A DNA stretch of 64,000 nucleotides from CAYXPR01 sp964467255. GTDB lineage: Bacteria > Pseudomonadota > Alphaproteobacteria > Rickettsiales > RGZB01. The notes beneath the pieces were generated by a model. That model ran no database searches, had not been told where the DNA came from, and saw only the letters and a program-made list of their open reading frames with translations. The position numbers were made by a program, and so were the translations under genes. Shown in pieces: positions 24,619 through 33,231 of this stretch. The stretch is taken from positions 124,001 through 188,000 of the forward strand of contig CAYXPR010000001.1 of the NCBI GenBank assembly GCA_964467255.1, written 5' to 3'. Each line of letters opens with the position of its first letter. Position 1 is the stretch's first letter.

Positions 24619-26499
24619 ATGCGTGACCTGATTACACGCTCACGGGAATTTTCACGCCGCGCAATGGTGCTGGGCAGTGCCAAACTGTTTTTGACCACGG
24701 CGCTGGTATCACGCCTTTACTATCTGCAGATTATACATTCAGAACAGTATAAAACACTGGCCGACGAGAACCGCATCCGCTTGCGCCCCGTGGTGCCAAT
24801 GCGTGGGCAGATTTTAGACAGGGAAGGGCTGGTGTTTGCCGAAAACCGCCAGCAATTCCGTGCGATGTTCGACCCTGTGGAGGCGCGTAAAGCGGCAAAA
24901 ACATTTGCGAAGCTTTCGCCGCTCGTGAACATGCCTGAGCTACTTGACCCAAAAATTGTCCGTAAGCTTTCGCGCAGCTATGTACCGGGTTTGGTAGTAA
25001 TTAAAGACCATTTGAATTGGGAGGAAGTCTCCGCTGTGGAGGTGAACATGCCGGAACTTCCGGGCGTAACGGTGGAGCCCGCGCAGATACGCCATTACCC
25101 GCTGGGGAAATATGGTAGTCACGTGCTGGGTTATGTGGGCGGCCCAAGCAAAAAGGATGTCGAGAAAAACCCGATTCTGGCGCGTGCTGACTTTACCACC
25201 GGCAAGAATGGTTCTGAGCTGCTGCTGGAAAAAAAGCTGCATGGTAAAATCGGTGTGAAACGCATTGAGGTGGATGTGCACGGCATCGCCGTGCGCGAGC
25301 TTTCGATTGAAGAAAGCAGCCCCGGTGAAGATGTGCGCCTGACGCTGGATAGCCGCTTGCAGGAATTCGCCGCCAAGCGTATTGAGGCGGAAGGTGGCGT
25401 GAAAGAAGCAGGCGCTTCGGTGGTGGTGATGGATATTTATAAGGGCGATATTCTGGCAATGGCTTCTTCGCCGGGCTTTGACCCCAACGTGTTTTCACGC
25501 GGTATTCAACCGCAGGAATGGGCGTATCTAACGCACCATCCCGACGTGCCGCTGATTAATAAATGTATCTCCAGCCAATATCCGCCAGGCTCTACGTTTA
25601 AAATTATGGTGGCGCTGGCAGGCCTTAAAGAAGGCGTGGTGACACCGGAAACCCGCACTTTCTGCCCTGGGTATCTGGAATTCGGTGGCCGCCGTTTCCA
25701 CTGCTGGAACGAAGATGGTCACGGCACGCTCGATATGCGCGGCGCCATTGCACAATCGTGCAACGTGTATTTCTTTAAAGTGGCGCAGCGGTTGGGCGTG
25801 GATAAGTTTGCGGAGATGGCGCGCGAGTTTGGCCTTGGCCACGTGCATGATATCGGCCTGCCCTCCCAGCGCGGCGGCATTATTCCAGACCGTGAGTGGA
25901 AAAAGAAAGTATACAACAAACCGTGGACGCCGGGTGAGACCCTCAATGCCGGTATCGGGCAGGGCTATGTGCTTTCTACACCGTTGCAGCTTTGCGTGAT
26001 GACATCACGCATTGCCAATGGCGGCCTTAAAGTGGCGCCGCGCTTAGTGTTGCCTGACAGCAGCAATTCCACGCCGACAGTGGGTCCTATGCCAAAAGGC
26101 GCGGCTCCAACGGTGGGTGGTGGGCTGCACGATGTGCCCGAATGGGAAAAAATCAAGATACCAAAATCATACATGAATGTAGTACATGAAGGCATGAACA
26201 TGGTGGTGAACTCGCCTCGCGGCACCGCACATATGATTGCGCCGCCGGAGAAAGAATGGGCGATTGCCGGTAAGTCAGGCACATCGCAGGTGCGTGCCAA
26301 ACAACGCGACCCTGATGCACCTGTGGAAAAGAAATACCGTAACCACGCATTGTTTATTGCGTTTGGCCCTGTGCAGAAGCCGCGCTACGCCGCAGCGGTG
26401 ATTGTGGAGCACGGCGAAAGCGGTTCCCGTGTGGCAGGCCCCATTGCGCGCGATGTATTGGTTGAGGCACAAAAACTGAAGATATTGGGAGAAGCCTGA
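24619..26499 (+). CDS. mrdA: penicillin-binding protein 2 (peptidoglycan transpeptidase)
   Basis: Class B PBP that cross-links peptidoglycan during elongation. The ATG at 24619, directly after the mreD stop, starts a protein with a short cytoplasmic N-terminus and one membrane helix (about 17-35). The PBP dimer domain holds PMRGQILDREGLVFAENR. The transpeptidase active site is Ser325 in QYPPGSTFK (SxxK), followed by SCNVYF (SxN) and AGKSGTSQ as the KTG-type motif. The 626-residue length is normal. An upstream extension of the frame to 24472 is a shadow of mreD. rodA overlaps its stop by one base. Confidence 0.95.
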   Translation: MRDLITRSREFSRRAMVLGSAKLFLTTALVSRLYYLQIIHSEQYKTLADENRIRLRPVVPMRGQILDREGLVFAENRQQFRAMFDPVEARKAAKTFAKLSPLVNMPELLDPKIVRKLSRSYVPGLVVIKDHLNWEEVSAVEVNMPELPGVTVEPAQIRHYPLGKYGSHVLGYVGGPSKKDVEKNPILARADFTTGKNGSELLLEKKLHGKIGVKRIEVDVHGIAVRELSIEESSPGEDVRLTLDSRLQEFAAKRIEAEGGVKEAGASVVVMDIYKGDILAMASSPGFDPNVFSRGIQPQEWAYLTHHPDVPLINKCISSQYPPGSTFKIMVALAGLKEGVVTPETRTFCPGYLEFGGRRFHCWNEDGHGTLDMRGAIAQSCNVYFFKVAQRLGVDKFAEMAREFGLGHVHDIGLPSQRGGIIPDREWKKKVYNKPWTPGETLNAGIGQGYVLSTPLQLCVMTSRIANGGLKVAPRLVLPDSSNSTPTVGPMPKGAAPTVGGGLHDVPEWEKIKIPKSYMNVVHEGMNMVVNSPRGTAHMIAPPEKEWAIAGKSGTSQVRAKQRDPDAPVEKKYRNHALFIAFGPVQKPRYAAAVIVEHGESGSRVAGPIARDVLVEAQKLKILGEA

Positions 26500-27632
26500 T
26501 GGTTGTAACCTCGCGCAAACCCACATTGATGAATAAGCTGGCGGAATTACATCTGCCCTTGCTGGCGCTGACGAGCCTGATTTGTGCGATTGGGTTTTTG
26601 GTGCTGTATTCTGCTGCGCAGGGCAGCCTTGAGCCTTGGGCAGGGCGGCAGATGGTACGCTTTGCGATTGCAATGCCGATTGCCATTATAATTGCGCTGG
26701 TGAATATCCAGTTCTGGTTCCGCTACGCATACCTGCTTTATGGTATTGGCCTTGCGACACTGGGCGCGGTGGAAATTATCGGCCATATCGGCATGGGTGC
26801 GCAACGCTGGGTGAGCGTGGGCGGGGTGAATTTTCAGCCCTCGGAACTGATGAAGATTTTTCTGATTTTGGCTTTGGCGCATTACTTTCATGCCATTCAT
26901 AAAAACAATGTTACGCGACTTCGTTTCCTTACCTTTCCGGCATTACTGCTATTACTGCCTGTGGGGCTGGTATTGATTCAACCAAACCTTGGCACGAGCT
27001 TTATTTTGCTGATGACGGGTATCGGCATCTTTTTCATGGCGGGTATCGGCTGGAAGAAATTCATGGTGGTGGGTGTGGTGGGGCTGTGCCTGCTGCCGGT
27101 GCTGTGGAGCCATATGCACGATTATCAGAAGCGCCGCGTGATGACGTTTATGAACCCCGAAAGCGATCCGCTTGGTTCGGGCTATAACATCATCCAGTCA
27201 AAAATCGCGATTGGTTCTGGCGGCTTTTTTGGTAAAGGATTTATGCAAGGCTCGCAGAGTCAACTTTCCTTCCTGCCGGAAAAAGAGACGGATTTTATCT
27301 TCACCGTGATTACGGAAGAATTTGGCTTTGTGGGTGGGTTTATCTGTATCATATTGTATTTCAGCCTTATTTTCTGCTGTGTGCGGATTGCGATTGCCAG
27401 CGAGAGTTTTTTTGGCAAGTTGGTGGCGTATGGTATTTCACTGGTGCTGTTCCTGCATATGTTTGTGAACATGGCGATGGTGATGGGGCTGGTGCCCGTG
27501 GTGGGCTTGCCGCTGCCGATGCTTTCGTATGGCGGTAGTAGCATGATTAGCGTCGTGATTGCTCTGGGCTTTGTGCAGAATGTGTATGTGCACCGCGAAA
27601 CCTCGGTGCTCCGCACCTACGATTATGAATAG
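26499..27632 (+). CDS. rodA: peptidoglycan glycosyltransferase RodA (SEDS family)
   Basis: SEDS-family polymerase that works with PBP2 in the elongasome. About ten membrane helices cover 377 residues. The SEDS signature is visible: GAQRWVSVGGVNFQPSELMKI near residue 96-116, then IQPNLGTSF with the functional Asp/Glu region, and MSYGGSSM-like MLSYGGSSMISV near the end. The ATG at 26499 overlaps the mrdA stop. It closes the cluster; a 65-base gap with a heat-shock-type promoter for htpG follows. Confidence 0.95.
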   Translation: MVVTSRKPTLMNKLAELHLPLLALTSLICAIGFLVLYSAAQGSLEPWAGRQMVRFAIAMPIAIIIALVNIQFWFRYAYLLYGIGLATLGAVEIIGHIGMGAQRWVSVGGVNFQPSELMKIFLILALAHYFHAIHKNNVTRLRFLTFPALLLLLPVGLVLIQPNLGTSFILLMTGIGIFFMAGIGWKKFMVVGVVGLCLLPVLWSHMHDYQKRRVMTFMNPESDPLGSGYNIIQSKIAIGSGGFFGKGFMQGSQSQLSFLPEKETDFIFTVITEEFGFVGGFICIILYFSLIFCCVRIAIASESFFGKLVAYGISLVLFLHMFVNMAMVMGLVPVVGLPLPMLSYGGSSMISVVIALGFVQNVYVHRETSVLRTYDYE

Positions 27633-27637
27633 CCGGA

Positions 27638-27665
27638 CTTGAAATTTAGCCACAGCACCCTATAT
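27638..27665 (+). promoter_or_regulatory. RpoH-type heat-shock promoter of htpG
   Basis: CTTGAAA (27638-27644), 13 bases, CCCTATAT (27658-27665) closely matches the sigma-32 consensus (CTTGAAA / CCCCATNT) at correct spacing, directly before a heat-shock gene. Confidence 0.7.
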
Positions 27666-27697
27666 ACAATAAGCAATTGTTTTTCAGGGAGTTTGAT

Positions 27698-29617
27698 ATG
27701 GCAACGCTGGCAAAAGAAACCCATAGCTTTGGTGCTGAGGTAGGGAAAATCCTCCAGCTGATGATTCACTCGCTTTACGAGCAGAAGGACATCTTCCTGC
27801 GCGAGCTGATTTCGAATGCTTCGGATGCCTGCGACAAGCTGCGCTATGAAGCCATTACCCACCCCGAATGGATGGGTAAGGACGAACTGAAAATTACCGT
27901 TACGCTGGATAAACAGAACCGCATCATTACGGTGAGTGATAACGGCATCGGTATGACGCGGCAGGAAATGGTCGATAACCTCGGCACGATTGCGCGCTCC
28001 GGCACGCAGCGCTTTACGGAAAGCCTGACGGGTAACGCTAAAAAAGATACGCAGCTGATTGGCCAATTTGGTGTTGGTTTTTATTCCAGCTACATGGTGG
28101 CGGATAAGGTGGAAGTCACCTCGCGCCATGCTTCGGAAAAAGAAGCACATGTGTGGGAGTCAGACGGTGCGGGTGAGTTCACTGTGCGCGCCGCAGAACG
28201 CGAGCAGCCGCGCGGCACCAGTGTGGCGCTACATATCCGCAAAGAGGCAGACGATTTTCTCGAAAAATTCCGCCTCACGCATATTATCAAAACCTATTCG
28301 GACCATATCGCGTTCCCGATCGAGTTTGTGGATATGGAGGCAGGCGTGAAGCCGGAAGTGATTAACAAAGCCTCGGCATTGTGGATGAAGCCAAAAAGCG
28401 AAATCACCCCCGAGCAATATAAAGAATTTTATAAGCATGTGGGCCATGCGCCGGATGAGCCGTGGATGATTCTGCACAATAAGGCGGAAGGCACGATTGA
28501 ATATACGAACCTGCTATTCATTCCATCGAAGCGTCCGTTTGATTTATTCCACCCTGACCGCTCGCGCCGCGTGAAGCTGTATGTGCGCCGCGTATTTATC
28601 TGTGAAGAAGAAGCCGATGTGATTCCTCCGTACCTGCGCTTCCTGCGTGGCGTGGTGGATTCGGAGGATTTACCGCTGAACATCAGCCGCGAAACGCTGC
28701 AAAAAAATGCCACGGTGCATAAAATCAGGAATTCTATTGTGAGCCGCGTTTTAAGTGAGCTGAAGAAAAAAGCGGCAGAAGATGCAAAGGCCTACGCAGA
28801 ATTCTGGGCGAACTTCGGTGCGGTGATAAAAGAAGGCCTGTGCGAGCAGATGGAAAATAACCAGGAGAAAATTCTGGAAGTATGCCGCTTTTATTCCACC
28901 GCGGGCGATGCCATCACCAGCCTTGATGAATATATCAGCCGCATGAAACCGGAGCAGAAATCCATTTACTATATTCTTTCTGATGATGCGGCTACGGCGC
29001 GCCAAAGCCCGCAGATTGAGGGCTTTATCAGCCGCGGTATTGAAGTGTTGCTGCTAACCGACAGCGTGGATGATTTCTGGGTGAATGTGGTGGGAGAATA
29101 TAAAGGCAAAGAAATGATTTCAGCTACCCGTGCGGGCGTGGAAGAAGAGCTGGAAGCAATTTCCGCCGCCGGAGATTCTGCCGAGCAGAAGGAAGAAAAA
29201 GCAGAAGAAAAGAAAAAATCATCCGAAACCAAAGAAGAAGAAAATGATTTGGTTGCAGTGTTTAAGCAGGCGCTAGGGGCAGAGGTGCAGGATGTGCGCG
29301 TGTCGCACAAGCTGACGACCAGCCCTGCATGCCTTGTGGCACCGGAGGGTATGATGGACATCCGTCTTGAGCGCTTCTTGGTAGAGAACAAGCAGATTGC
29401 CGCACCTTCCGCTAAAATTCTGGAAATCAACCCGAAGCATCCCATTTTAAAAGCGATGAAAAAAGATGTGGGTAAAAAAGATGCCGAAGAAAAACTGAAA
29501 GATGCTGCGCAGGTGCTGTTTGCACAGGCATGCATTTTAGAAGGCGAAGCGGTGCGCGATGTGATTGGTTTTTCGCGCCGTGTTTCACGCCTGCTGGAAA
29601 ATTACTTCGCGGCGTAA
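27698..29617 (+). CDS. htpG: molecular chaperone HtpG (Hsp90)
   Basis: Bacterial Hsp90, an ATP-dependent dimeric chaperone. The Bergerat ATP-binding fold is complete: ELISNASDACDKLRYE near residue 28, then VSDNGIGMTRQEM and GQFGVGFYSSYMVADKV. The middle domain carries RGVVDSEDLPLNISRE with the catalytic Arg region. A highly charged Glu/Lys linker (near residues 490-520, KEEKAEEKKKS) is longer than usual. The ATG at 27698 (GGGAG upstream) is preferred over an in-frame codon at 27677. It is monocistronic with its own heat-shock promoter and terminator. Confidence 0.96.
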   Translation: MATLAKETHSFGAEVGKILQLMIHSLYEQKDIFLRELISNASDACDKLRYEAITHPEWMGKDELKITVTLDKQNRIITVSDNGIGMTRQEMVDNLGTIARSGTQRFTESLTGNAKKDTQLIGQFGVGFYSSYMVADKVEVTSRHASEKEAHVWESDGAGEFTVRAAEREQPRGTSVALHIRKEADDFLEKFRLTHIIKTYSDHIAFPIEFVDMEAGVKPEVINKASALWMKPKSEITPEQYKEFYKHVGHAPDEPWMILHNKAEGTIEYTNLLFIPSKRPFDLFHPDRSRRVKLYVRRVFICEEEADVIPPYLRFLRGVVDSEDLPLNISRETLQKNATVHKIRNSIVSRVLSELKKKAAEDAKAYAEFWANFGAVIKEGLCEQMENNQEKILEVCRFYSTAGDAITSLDEYISRMKPEQKSIYYILSDDAATARQSPQIEGFISRGIEVLLLTDSVDDFWVNVVGEYKGKEMISATRAGVEEELEAISAAGDSAEQKEEKAEEKKKSSETKEEENDLVAVFKQALGAEVQDVRVSHKLTTSPACLVAPEGMMDIRLERFLVENKQIAAPSAKILEINPKHPILKAMKKDVGKKDAEEKLKDAAQVLFAQACILEGEAVRDVIGFSRRVSRLLENYFAA

Positions 29618-29645
29618 ATTCGAAAAAAAGCGAGACAAAAAAATC

Positions 29646-29682
29646 ACGCGCGTGGAAGAAGTTTTCTGCGCGCGTTTTTTTT
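29646..29682 (+). terminator. intrinsic terminator of htpG
   Basis: ACGCGCG (29646-29652) pairs with CGCGCGT (29669-29675) with extra pairing in the loop, followed by a run of eight T. Confidence 0.8.
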
Positions 29683-29839
29683 ATCTTTTATCGTTGACGC
29701 GGTTGCCCACGCTTTGTATAGACCTATAGCAGATAATACATATTGTTATTCTCTTTCCATTAGTTTACCATATCTTGTGGTTATTGGGTAAACATGGGAC
29801 TTGGGTAAACGCAGGAAAACCAAGGAGTTATTCGCTACC

Positions 29840-30904
29840 ATGAGCAACAAAAAATTTCCTTCCCGGCGCCCAAGTAAGGCAGCGAATGGCACCCATCTCT
29901 CCATCTTCCGCCCCGGCAGAGTAGACCAAGCAGGCAAAGCCGCTGTCGGTCGCCAGTTGGACCAGATGCGTGAAGAAATCGAACTGCTGACATCGTACAC
30001 CTCTGACACGATTTACCGTTTGCGTTACGACACGATGAGCTACGACTATATCAGCCCGTCGGTGACGAACCTGCTGGGCTTCGCACCCGCTGAAATCAAA
30101 AAAATGAACATTCGCGAACTGATTTTGGAAACACGCCTCGTGACCAACGGCCTCAAAACGGTGGAGTCATTTGAAGAGCTGGAAAGCAAGCGCAAAGAAG
30201 GCGATGTGAATAAATGGCAGGCCGATTACCTGATGCGCACGAAAGATGGGCAGAAGGTGTGGGTGTCAGACGTGTCGTATCCGTGGTTTGATGAAACGGG
30301 CAAGATTATTGGCTCGGTGGGCTCGCTGCGTGACATTACGGACCGCGTGCTGGCAGAAGCCCAGATTAAAGAAGAGCTCGCCAAGGTGGCAAACACCGAC
30401 GCGCTGACGGGTCTTTCCAACCGCCGCGAATTTTTCCATGTGCTGGAGCGCGAAATTAAACGCATGCACCGCACGAATAATGATGTGTCGCTGCTGCTGC
30501 TCGACATTGACCACTTCAAACAGATTAACGATGCCTATGGCCATGATGTGGGCGACAAGGTGTTGATTGAGGTGTCGGGTATTATTAAGAACAGCCTGCG
30601 CGAAACGGATTTGCCGTCACGCATTGGCGGCGAAGAATTCGCCGTGATGCTGCCAGACACGCCTTCAGAAGGTGCTTACTGGGTCGCAGAGCGAATCCGC
30701 ATGGCGATACTGAAGCATGCCTTCACCCTTGGCCACGATAAGCCGCCGGTGAACTGCACGATTTCCATTGGTGTGGCTTCGGCCAGCATGGGCGAAGAAG
30801 TGGATGCTAGTGGGCTTTACAAGCTGGCTGACACACGCCTTTACATTGCCAAGAACACGGGCCGCAATCAGGTTTCCGTTGACGAGATACTACACACGCA
30901 CTAA
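29840..30904 (+). CDS. PAS-GGDEF diguanylate cyclase
   Basis: Cytosolic cyclase that makes c-di-GMP from two GTP. A coiled N-terminus (about 25-50) precedes a PAS domain (about 55-165, ending VGSLRDITDRV). The GGDEF domain starts TDALTGLSNRREF near residue 187. Its active site is GGEEF at 263-267, a catalytically competent variant. The I-site RETD (254-257), five residues upstream, predicts product inhibition. No membrane segment or phosphoreceiver is present, so the PAS domain is the likely input. I start it at the ATG at 29840 after AAGGAG; a TTG at 29801 is possible. It is monocistronic between two terminators. Confidence 0.93.
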   Translation: MSNKKFPSRRPSKAANGTHLSIFRPGRVDQAGKAAVGRQLDQMREEIELLTSYTSDTIYRLRYDTMSYDYISPSVTNLLGFAPAEIKKMNIRELILETRLVTNGLKTVESFEELESKRKEGDVNKWQADYLMRTKDGQKVWVSDVSYPWFDETGKIIGSVGSLRDITDRVLAEAQIKEELAKVANTDALTGLSNRREFFHVLEREIKRMHRTNNDVSLLLLDIDHFKQINDAYGHDVGDKVLIEVSGIIKNSLRETDLPSRIGGEEFAVMLPDTPSEGAYWVAERIRMAILKHAFTLGHDKPPVNCTISIGVASASMGEEVDASGLYKLADTRLYIAKNTGRNQVSVDEILHTH

Positions 30905-30926
30905 TCAGCCATTAGTCTAGCGTGAG

Positions 30927-30956
30927 AAAAAGCCGCCTGTTTCAGGCGGCTTTTTT
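30927..30956 (+). terminator. intrinsic terminator of the diguanylate cyclase gene
   Basis: GCCGCCTG (30932-30939) pairs with CAGGCGGC (30943-30950) across a TTT loop, with A-tract before and six T after; probably bidirectional. Confidence 0.9.
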
Positions 30957-30965
30957 GCTTGTTAT

Positions 30966-31076
30966 ATTTTTGTCATTCCCTGAATTTTGCGGAAGCAAAA
31001 TTATAGGGGAATCCACAGCGGGAGTAAGTGGTCGGTAAGGTGGATTCCTGCTTTCGCAGGAATGGCAGAAAAAGGA
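30966..31076. repeat. short inverted-repeat (MITE-like) element
   Basis: The gap between two convergent genes is almost wholly self-complementary. TTTTTGTCATTCC at the left is mirrored by GGAATGGCAGAAAAA at the right. Inside, GGAATCCAC is mirrored by GTGGATTCC, and two local hairpins (AATTTTGC-GGAA-GCAAAATT and ATTCCTGC-TTTC-GCAGGAAT) complete the fold. The hairpin with GGATTCCTGC...GCAGGAAT resembles small dispersed repeats common in bacterial genomes. It ends six bases from the flhA stop. No ORF is present. Confidence 0.7.
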
Positions 31077-31081
31077 GTGGG

Positions 31082-33205
31082 CTACACCTGACCGAGATTC
31101 TTCAGGCGGAATTTGGAGTGGATTTCGTTCTGGCTCATGATGACGGTAGAGGGACGGAAGCGCTCTACAATGGCGCGCACGTAGGGGCGCACGGAAGGGC
31201 TGGTGAGGAGCACTGGCACTTCGCCGCGCATCGCCTGTTGTTCGTAGATTTCGCGTACTTTCTTCACGAATTGCTGCAAACGGCTTGGTGACATTGCCAG
31301 TTGTTTTTCCTCGCCTTCGCCCACGATGCTTTCCACAAATGACTGCTCCCATTCTGGCGAGAGGGTCAGGATGGGTATCGCACCATCGGTGGTGACGTTG
31401 GAATGGCAAATCTGTCGGGCAAGGCGCTGGCGCACATGCTCGGTAATGTGGGTGAGGTTGCTGCTGACGCGTGTGGCTTCCGACACGGCTTCCAGAATGG
31501 TCGGCAGGTCGCGGATGGAGACCTGCTCACCGAGCAAGGATTGCAGCACGCGCTGCACGCCACTAACCGAGATTTGTCCCGGCACCGTATCTTCCACCAG
31601 CTTCTTGTGCTTCTCGCCGAGTTGTGTGAGCAGGTTTTGCGTTTCGCTGTAAGACAGCAGTTCAGAAATATTTTCTTTAATCACTTCTGTCAAATGCGTG
31701 GTGACCACGGTTGGCGGATCGACCACGGTGTAGTTGCGGAACAATGCTTCTTCACGGTGCGTTTCCGCCACCCACTTGGCAGGCAGGCCGAAAGCAGGCT
31801 CTGTGGTGTCTTCACCCGGCAGGGTGATTTTGTCGCCACGCGGATCCATCACCAGCAACATATCGGTACGGATATCGCCGCGACCGCACTCAATGTCTTT
31901 CATCTTCACGACGTAGGTGTTGGCGGGCAGCTGCATGTTATCCTGAATACGCACCGAAGGCATAATGAAGCCAAGGTCTTTTGCGAGCTGTTTCCTGAGC
32001 GCCTTAATTTGCTCCGTGAGGCGGTGGCCTTTTTGGTAGTTAATCAGCGGCAGCAAGCCGTAGCCCAATTCCAGTTTCAGCGCATCAATCTCAAGCGATT
32101 TATCAATCGGTTCATCGGCAGCTTCGGCAGCAGCGGCCTTAGTTTTTTCATCCGTTTCTTTGCCTTCAATGAGCGCCTTTTCCTTCTTCTGTGTTTGGTG
32201 GATAAACCATGCCATGCCGCCCGTGGCTGCTGCCAGCGTGGCAAAAGGTAGCATCGGCAGGCCCGGCATGAAAGCAAGGAAGGTGAGCAGGCCGCTGGTG
32301 ACGCCCATACTCTGCGGGAAGCGGCCGAGCTGGCTGAAGATGGCTTTTTCCGTGGAACCGATAACCCCCGATTTACTGACGAGCAAACCTGCTGCGGTGG
32401 AAACAATCAGCGCCGGAATTTGCGACACGAGGCCATCACCGATGGTGAGGATGGTGTAGGTTTCTACGGCTTCAGAGAAAGGCAGGTCGCGCTGCACGGT
32501 GCCGATGACGATGCCGCCGATAAAGTTGATGAAGGTGATAAGCAAACCGGCAATCGCGTCACCGCGTACGAACTTACTGGCACCATCCATGGCCCCGAAG
32601 AAGGCGCTTTCGTCCTCCAGTTCTTTGCGGCGTTTTTTAGCCTGTTCTTCATTGATAAGGCCGGCGGAAAGGTCGGCATCAATCGCCATCTGCTTGCCGG
32701 GCATTGCATCCAAGCTGAAGCGTGCGGATACTTCGGCGATACGGCCCGAGCCCTTGGTAATCACCACAAAGTTAATGATAGTGAGAATAGCAAATACAAT
32801 CACGCCAATCACCACTGAGCCACCCATCACGAATGTGCCGAATGCTTCAATCACGTGACCTGCGGCATCGGTTCCCGTGTGACCTTCCGACAGAATCAGG
32901 CGTGTGGAAGCCACGTTCAGGCCAAGGCGCATCATGGCGGTGACCAGCAAGATGGTGGGGAAGGAGTTAAAATCAAGCGCGCGGCTGACGAACAGCGAGT
33001 TCATCAATATCAGTACCGATATAGTAATGGATATGCTGAGGAATAAATCCAGCACACCAGTGGGCACTGGGAACAACAGTACAGAGAGAATCCCAATAAT
33101 ACCGATAGCAAAAACGATATCGCCATGGCCACGCAGCTTACTGGTAAAGCCGGCTGGAAGCCATGTGAGTGCTGGATTCGGTGCTTGCACCTTCTCTTCA
33201 GCCAT
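31082..33205 (-). CDS. flhA: flagellar biosynthesis protein FlhA
   Basis: Core export-gate protein of the flagellar type III secretion system. About eight membrane helices fill residues 25-330. The FHIPEP-family cytoplasmic loop includes ARFSLDAMPGKQMAIDADL near residue 155. The large C-terminal cytosolic domain (about 365-707) forms the ring that docks chaperone-substrate complexes. Length 707 is standard. It is the last gene of the flagellar run read leftwards from fliF; flbD lies 26 bases upstream. The usual flhF/fleN genes do not follow: the DNA switches to a repeat element and a convergent cyclase gene. Confidence 0.96.
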   Translation of the reverse strand: MAEEKVQAPNPALTWLPAGFTSKLRGHGDIVFAIGIIGILSVLLFPVPTGVLDLFLSISITISVLILMNSLFVSRALDFNSFPTILLVTAMMRLGLNVASTRLILSEGHTGTDAAGHVIEAFGTFVMGGSVVIGVIVFAILTIINFVVITKGSGRIAEVSARFSLDAMPGKQMAIDADLSAGLINEEQAKKRRKELEDESAFFGAMDGASKFVRGDAIAGLLITFINFIGGIVIGTVQRDLPFSEAVETYTILTIGDGLVSQIPALIVSTAAGLLVSKSGVIGSTEKAIFSQLGRFPQSMGVTSGLLTFLAFMPGLPMLPFATLAAATGGMAWFIHQTQKKEKALIEGKETDEKTKAAAAEAADEPIDKSLEIDALKLELGYGLLPLINYQKGHRLTEQIKALRKQLAKDLGFIMPSVRIQDNMQLPANTYVVKMKDIECGRGDIRTDMLLVMDPRGDKITLPGEDTTEPAFGLPAKWVAETHREEALFRNYTVVDPPTVVTTHLTEVIKENISELLSYSETQNLLTQLGEKHKKLVEDTVPGQISVSGVQRVLQSLLGEQVSIRDLPTILEAVSEATRVSSNLTHITEHVRQRLARQICHSNVTTDGAIPILTLSPEWEQSFVESIVGEGEEKQLAMSPSRLQQFVKKVREIYEQQAMRGEVPVLLTSPSVRPYVRAIVERFRPSTVIMSQNEIHSKFRLKNLGQV

Positions 33206-33231
33206 GAAGCCCGTTCCCTGTTCCCGTTTTG

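Noticed and set aside
31403..32251. 282-residue open frame on the plus strand, opposite flhA
   Set aside because: It is an antisense shadow of the well-supported flhA frame; no ribosome-binding site, and the residue mix (His/Arg/Gln/Phe-rich) is typical of reverse frames.
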